DNA of 9,415 nt. It comes from Prevotellaceae bacterium (GTDB lineage: Bacteria; Bacteroidota; Bacteroidia; Bacteroidales; UBA932). Below, one piece after another: positions 5,301-9,415 of the stretch. The position numbers and the translations under genes are program-made. The notes beneath the pieces were generated by a model. The model saw only the letters and a program-made list of their open reading frames with translations, had not been told where the DNA came from and ran no database searches. Positions within the stretch are counted from its first letter, which is position 1. Each line of letters starts with the position of its first letter. The stretch spans positions 1 to 9,415 of the forward strand of contig JAISPE010000284.1 in NCBI GenBank assembly GCA_031275145.1. Direction: 5' to 3'.

Positions 5301-8300
5301 TCATATCTTAATCATCGTATCCCCCACGACCACGATTACAAACTCTTTTTTCACCGGGAAATTTGATCCTGCGGGTGCGGTGTACACGAACTTGAATATC
5401 TTAGCATCGTCATGTCCTTTGTAGGATTTTGAATAGGATGCCGGAGCGGTTTTCCATGCATTGGCGGCGTCGAACATCAGCGCGCCGAAGTATTTCGACG
5501 ACTGTGGTATTGCGACGATATTGTCGGCGACCGTGGCGTCGTGATTGACTGAGGCATCGTATTTCCATTCGCCGCCAAGTTCGAGGGCAAAAATCTGGTT
5601 AATATTAAGCAGTTTATCTTCCTCCCGGTCGCGGCAGATCATCACCGTATCGGGCAGGTTGAATATCCGGTCTTTCAGAGTGCGGATATACACTTTCGAC
5701 TCGGACGAGCCGCACTGCGATGTGGCCGTATATTTATAGGTATACGTGCCGGGAGTGACGAAGTCGGCGGTGTTGATTGATCCCGTTGTCGGTTCCGTAC
5801 CGGCGGATATTGCCGGAGTATGCAGATTGAGCCGTTCCCAGCGGATCTCCGTGTGGCTGATACTGTCAAGATAAGCTGTCAGGCGGACAGTGCGTTTGGG
5901 CCGGGGCGAGAGCTGTATCCGGATGTCGGGAAAGCGGAACGCTTTGGAGACGCGGAGACATACGGAATCGGTCGCGGCGCTACAGTTTTGCGAGTCGATG
6001 TCTCCGCTTTTGCCGGCACGCATACGGTAATATCCTTCGTCGGTCTTGCTGACGATGGCTATCGTATGCGTCACTTCGGCGGGTACGACAGTGTCGGCTT
6101 CGGAGAGCGTTCTCCAGCGGGCGCTGTCGATATGCCGGAACTCCCAGCGGTAAGCGATCCTGCTGCCGGCCGGAGTTCCGCCCCCGTCTTTGAACGCCAC
6201 TTTAAACTCGTGTTTTGCTCCGACACATGCGCCCTGATCCCTGTCGCCGGTGATACTGATTTTCGAAGTACAGAGATATATCTCGATATCGTCGATAACG
6301 AAAGCGTCGAACTGTCTGATGTTACTGCTGTTGTTGACGATTCGCAGTACGAGCGAGCTGAGTTTCTCCGGTACGGTAAACGAAAACCCGTAGTTAGTCC
6401 ACGAAGGTTTGCTGTCGGCGATTTTGCCGGTATAGTATTTTGCAAGCGCGTTACCCTCCGAATCTTCCAGAACAAAGGCGAGACCTGTGTTGTTCGCTGT
6501 GTTATTTTTGGACAGTCCCGCGATCCATGCCGAGATATTCAGCGTCGAGCCTTCGCAGAGTTCGTTGAGCCGGCATTCGTAGAACTGTCCCCTGTCCTGC
6601 GTTACGACAAACTGCATCATGTATCCCCGCGACTTGTCGCCCGGATAAGTGTGGTCGTAAATATTGTCGAACCATTCGGTTTTGCCCCCGCTCGCTTTGC
6701 GGACTGTGTATGTGTTTTTGGCGTATGTGGCTGCGTGCGTGTATCCTGTTATTACCCCGTCGAAACGGCTGTTTGCTGCAATATTGGCGTCGGAAGTCGA
6801 ATTGCCTCCGAAATCTTCCTTAAACAGCAGTGTCCCCTCTGTCATACATTCCGACGGCGTCGCTTTTCCGCAATTGTCGGGTACGGTCAGGTTAACCGGA
6901 AACCGCGGGAACGTGCCGGCAAATCCTTTGGCGGACGGCTGCACCCAGACGACTTCGTTTTGATCCTTTTTGGTCACTGTGATCGAATTGGCGCTTTTGT
7001 TTCCGTTCAGTGATTTGCCGCCGGTTTCGCTGTCGTACCATAAGTATGCGATGTTGGTGACGGGTTTGACGTCAATATGTACATTTGCCTTCGGACAGGC
7101 AAGATATTCCATTGCGCCGGGTCGCAGGTTGAGGATATATACGTCGGCCTCGTCTTTCACCGTCATATTGTTTTCGGAACAGCGGATACGGTAACGCAGG
7201 GTATCAATGCCTTCGAAGCCGGCATCGACGGTGTACGAAATCTTTGTCCCGCTGACAATGGACTGACCGTGACGCGCCGAATGCACGATTTCTATATGCA
7301 TGTCGGTCTTGCGGCTGAAAGTGTCGTTCGCGCATACGTCAAGCAATACTTCGCCGTCGCGGGTGAGCGAATAGTAATCGTCGGCAGCCGTCACCTGCAT
7401 GGTCGAAACCGTATTGTTCGTCGGGTCGCAGTCGATAGGCGAACTGATCGGGAACACGTCTGTCCCGTTGTCAACCAGACGGACATAGATTATTTTATCA
7501 CGAAAATCTCCCGTAAGGGTATATTCGAAAGCATCCCTGCCTTCCGGGAATATGTCCCGGCGGAAAGTAGTCGTGAGGATTCTGTTTACGCTGCCGATTG
7601 CAGTATGATAAAACGATACCGGTGTTTGCGAGTTGGCCGAAGCCTTGCCGCGGTTGTCTATCGTCACCCTTATTACGGTCTGTTTTGCAGACGAGGAAAC
7701 GATTTTGACCTGTTCCATCTGAATCGAGGGGTCGGAGGTCATCAGTATCGGCACATAGTTACTTTTACGTACAACGGGCTGCTGAATCCAGTTCCCGTTG
7801 AAGGGTTGCAGGATAACGGTATCTTTCTGCGCCGGCAGTTTCGACGGATATTTTGTGAGCGTCGATTGCGGACGGCGCGGCACTTTGAGGTCATCGTTGA
7901 TTTGCAGGGGATAGTAAATTCCCTGATTCCACACCGGTCGCGCCGGCGCCCACGATTCGCCCAGCGCTTCGTACACAAACAGGTTGCCCGCCGAATTTTC
8001 GATACGCGACATACTTTCAAGCCCGAAGGTAACGATGTCGGCGCTTCCGTCGCCGTTGACGTCGGCAATCACCGGACATTCAAAACCTGTATATGAACTG
8101 ATGTTCCTTTCGTTGAAACGGACAACGTCGGGATTGGTTTTGGGGGTTACTGCCAGATTGACAAAGTCGAAACCGTTGACGCGGTTGGCAGGCGAAAGCA
8201 CGCGCAGCGCAAATTCGTCGCGATAGACAAGCTCGTTGATGCCGTCGGCGTCGAAGTCGAACATCACAATACCGGTCTGGTGCGAAATGTCGCTGTGTTT

Positions 8301-9415
8301 TAAAATCCAGCTCAGTTTAAGACGTTTCGACAGCTCCTTCTCGTCGGTGTCGTAAGTAAAGGCCACGACATGCCCCTGAAACGCCATCCCCGTACCGTCG
8401 TTTCCCGTATTGGCGCCGGAAGTGTAATCGGGGATATTGGCGGCGGGATGATTCTGTACCGGATAGCTGCCGTTGTTGGCAAGCCGCGCTATTGTCATGC
8501 ATATTTCGGGAAGTTTCGCGCCATCCTTTCCGTCGGCTCGACCGTTGATGTCGCCGACAAAGGGAATGGAAAAGTGTCCCTGATCGGCATCGTGCTGCAC
8601 AGCCAGAAATGCTTTCAGACCGTTATTGCCGGAGACGCGCGAATCCCAGACGTAGATGATGAAATGCTTCCGGTCTAAATGGCGTTTGATGACAATCACA
8701 TCCTGAACGTCGTCGCCGTCGATGTCCGCCACCACCGTAAAACCGTCGGTCAGATAATATTTTGTCCCGTTCACATCCACGCTTTCGGGTCCGTGCATAA
8801 CAGTGAACGAGTTTTGCGATGGCGTATCGGGGCTGACGATAAGCGGCTTGTAAATCTTGCTGCCGGCGATGATCTCCATTATGCCGTCGCCGTCGATGTC
8901 GTTAATGGCGACCGCCGGCATACAGTCGTCGTTCTGTTCGGCGTCTGTCAGACGGCCTACGTATGCCTTGTTTTTACATGCGTCGTAAGCGTTTTTGTCC
9001 GATCTCGGATCGCTGAAGAGGTTCAGTTCTTCGAGAGCAAGTTCAAGGTCTCCCGTCTGACCGTTATAAATCTTGTTATAAACAATAATATCCGGAATAC
9101 CGTCGCCGTTGAGGTCGGAAATGTAAGGCACGGGCGAGCCGAAACGGTGAACGTCGTCGTCTTTGAAATCGCCGACCGTATAGGGGTGCTTGTGCAGGAT
9201 GTCCGTGTCCCAGATTTTTTGGAGATTAATGATTTTGCCTTTGCTGTCCAGCTGGGGTTTCAGTGCATACACCTGTCCCGAACCTGTTTCGGCGACGACA
9301 ATTTCGCCGATGCCGTCGTTATACAGATCGGCAATAGCCAGATGGCTGTAACTGTTGTGTCGCGGCTCCCACCGCAGCTGGAAACCGAACCGCGTACCGT
9401 ATCCCTTTGTGTCGT
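5301..9415 (-). CDS. Giant FG-GAP/Ig-like multidomain surface or secreted protein, 5' end outside window
   Basis: At least 1370 residues are visible. The frame stays open through the right edge; the GTG at 9270-9272 is internal, since upstream codons encode another FG-GAP motif (DLYNDGIGE). Domains in order: seven FG-GAP/VCBS-like segments (9329-~8037) with Ca-binding-type Asp motifs; a WNQGIYYPLQINDDL segment (~7930) seen in large Bacteroidetes exoproteins; a CARDB-like region ending CDPTNN (~7740-7400); a cadherin/Ig-like domain starting AADDYYSL (~7390-7110); an Ig-like region (~7100-6880); a jelly-roll-like region from LLFKEDFGG (~6830-6270); two further Ig/PKD-like regions (~6265-5680, the second with YTYKYTATSQCG); and an unassigned C-terminal region ending DTMIKI. 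Likely roles are adhesion or glycan binding at the cell surface. No gliding-type type IX sorting tail is recognisable; the signal peptide would lie outside. Composition is clearly more GC-rich than the R-M genes. Confidence 0.88.
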   Translation of the reverse strand, partial: DTKGYGTRFGFQLRWEPRHNSYSHLAIADLYNDGIGEIVVAETGSGQVYALKPQLDSKGKIINLQKIWDTDILHKHPYTVGDFKDDDVHRFGSPVPYISDLNGDGIPDIIVYNKIYNGQTGDLELALEELNLFSDPRSDKNAYDACKNKAYVGRLTDAEQNDDCMPAVAINDIDGDGIMEIIAGSKIYKPLIVSPDTPSQNSFTVMHGPESVDVNGTKYYLTDGFTVVADIDGDDVQDVIVIKRHLDRKHFIIYVWDSRVSGNNGLKAFLAVQHDADQGHFSIPFVGDINGRADGKDGAKLPEICMTIARLANNGSYPVQNHPAANIPDYTSGANTGNDGTGMAFQGHVVAFTYDTDEKELSKRLKLSWILKHSDISHQTGIVMFDFDADGINELVYRDEFALRVLSPANRVNGFDFVNLAVTPKTNPDVVRFNERNISSYTGFECPVIADVNGDGSADIVTFGLESMSRIENSAGNLFVYEALGESWAPARPVWNQGIYYPLQINDDLKVPRRPQSTLTKYPSKLPAQKDTVILQPFNGNWIQQPVVRKSNYVPILMTSDPSIQMEQVKIVSSSAKQTVIRVTIDNRGKASANSQTPVSFYHTAIGSVNRILTTTFRRDIFPEGRDAFEYTLTGDFRDKIIYVRLVDNGTDVFPISSPIDCDPTNNTVSTMQVTAADDYYSLTRDGEVLLDVCANDTFSRKTDMHIEIVHSARHGQSIVSGTKISYTVDAGFEGIDTLRYRIRCSENNMTVKDEADVYILNLRPGAMEYLACPKANVHIDVKPVTNIAYLWYDSETGGKSLNGNKSANSITVTKKDQNEVVWVQPSAKGFAGTFPRFPVNLTVPDNCGKATPSECMTEGTLLFKEDFGGNSTSDANIAANSRFDGVITGYTHAATYAKNTYTVRKASGGKTEWFDNIYDHTYPGDKSRGYMMQFVVTQDRGQFYECRLNELCEGSTLNISAWIAGLSKNNTANNTGLAFVLEDSEGNALAKYYTGKIADSKPSWTNYGFSFTVPEKLSSLVLRIVNNSSNIRQFDAFVIDDIEIYLCTSKISITGDRDQGACVGAKHEFKVAFKDGGGTPAGSRIAYRWEFRHIDSARWRTLSEADTVVPAEVTHTIAIVSKTDEGYYRMRAGKSGDIDSQNCSAATDSVCLRVSKAFRFPDIRIQLSPRPKRTVRLTAYLDSISHTEIRWERLNLHTPAISAGTEPTTGSINTADFVTPGTYTYKYTATSQCGSSESKVYIRTLKDRIFNLPDTVMICRDREEDKLLNINQIFALELGGEWKYDASVNHDATVADNIVAIPQSSKYFGALMFDAANAWKTAPASYSKSYKGHDDAKIFKFVYTAPAGSNFPVKKEFVIVVVGDTMIKI
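8037..9329 (-). repeat. Seven FG-GAP/VCBS-like Asp-rich repeats in the surface protein
   Basis: Within the giant gene, motifs of the type D-x-[DN]-x-D-G-x-x-[DE] recur at about 9303-9329 (DLYNDGIGE), 9090-9116 (DLNGDGIPD), 8875-8900 (DIDGDGIME), 8702-8726 (DIDGDDVQD), 8508-8555 (DINGRADGKDG, with an insertion), 8232-8258 (DFDADGINE) and 8037-8063 (DVNGDGSAD). Spacing is roughly 170-290 nt (~57-95 aa). Each is followed by a hydrophobic strand such as DIIVYN or DVIVIK. This is the FG-GAP/integrin-alpha style; seven visible copies would suit a seven-bladed propeller, although more may lie beyond the edge. Confidence 0.8.

Noticed and set aside
5969..5983. ACAGTTTTGCGA also present in the palindrome at 170-180
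   Set aside because: The second copy lies in coding sequence of the surface protein (antisense to QNCSAA) with no inverted partner nearby; probably coincidence.
5820..7013. Long plus-strand open frame of 397 codons
   Set aside because: It lies antisense to the surface-protein gene. Its translation is rich in Arg, Val, Phe and Cys without any recognisable domain, and the opposite strand carries clear domain motifs throughout.
7077..8096. Plus-strand open frame of 339 codons
   Set aside because: Antisense shadow of the CARDB/cadherin-like part of the surface protein, with no domain pattern of its own.
9270..9272. GTG as the start codon of the surface protein
   Set aside because: The same frame continues upstream to the window edge and encodes another FG-GAP motif, so the gene begins outside the window.

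Overview
The window looks like a Bacteroidetes (probably Bacteroidales) chromosome carrying a compact, AT-rich restriction-modification (R-M) block between two host genes. The Bacteroidetes assignment rests on TAnnTTTG-type -7 promoter elements, on the style of the very large FG-GAP/Ig-like secreted protein, and on a RuvX start that reads like Bacteroidetes RuvX. All genes called here are on the minus strand, so transcription runs from high to low coordinates.

Layout, right to left (transcription order). 9415-5301: the 3' part of a giant cell-surface or secreted protein. It is open through the right edge, with seven FG-GAP/VCBS-like Asp-rich motifs followed by CARDB-, cadherin/Ig- and jelly-roll-like modules. 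5300-4931: intergenic. It holds an orphan coding-like tail of 57 codons without a start, a cluster of AGTAC/GTACT half-sites overlapping a possible promoter, and a good -7 element (TATCTTTG) just before the next ORF. 4930-4544: a 128-aa ORF that looks like a scar, with a degraded XRE helix-turn-helix N-terminus joined in frame to the last ~70 residues of an SMC/AAA-type ATPase. 4537-2492: a 681-aa HNH endonuclease, the presumed restriction enzyme. 2492-1656 and 1677-268: two overlapping SPPY-type (beta-class) amino DNA methyltransferases of 278 and 469 aa. 267-65: non-coding, filled by two strong inverted repeats. 64-1: the first 21 codons of ruvX (yqgF).

How the genes work together. HNH nuclease, MTase 2 and MTase 1 are tightly coupled (a 1-nt TAATG overlap and a 22-nt overlap) and probably form one operon expressed from a promoter near 4970. 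One nuclease with two separate methyltransferases is the arrangement expected for a type II/IIS system with an asymmetric site, where each enzyme protects one strand. The nuclease gene comes first. The only candidate for a controller (C-protein-like XRE regulator) seems to have been destroyed by a fusion deletion, which is the most intriguing point here. Base composition changes sharply between the R-M block (about 32% GC in one sampled line) and the surface-protein gene (about 52% in another), consistent with horizontal acquisition of the block.
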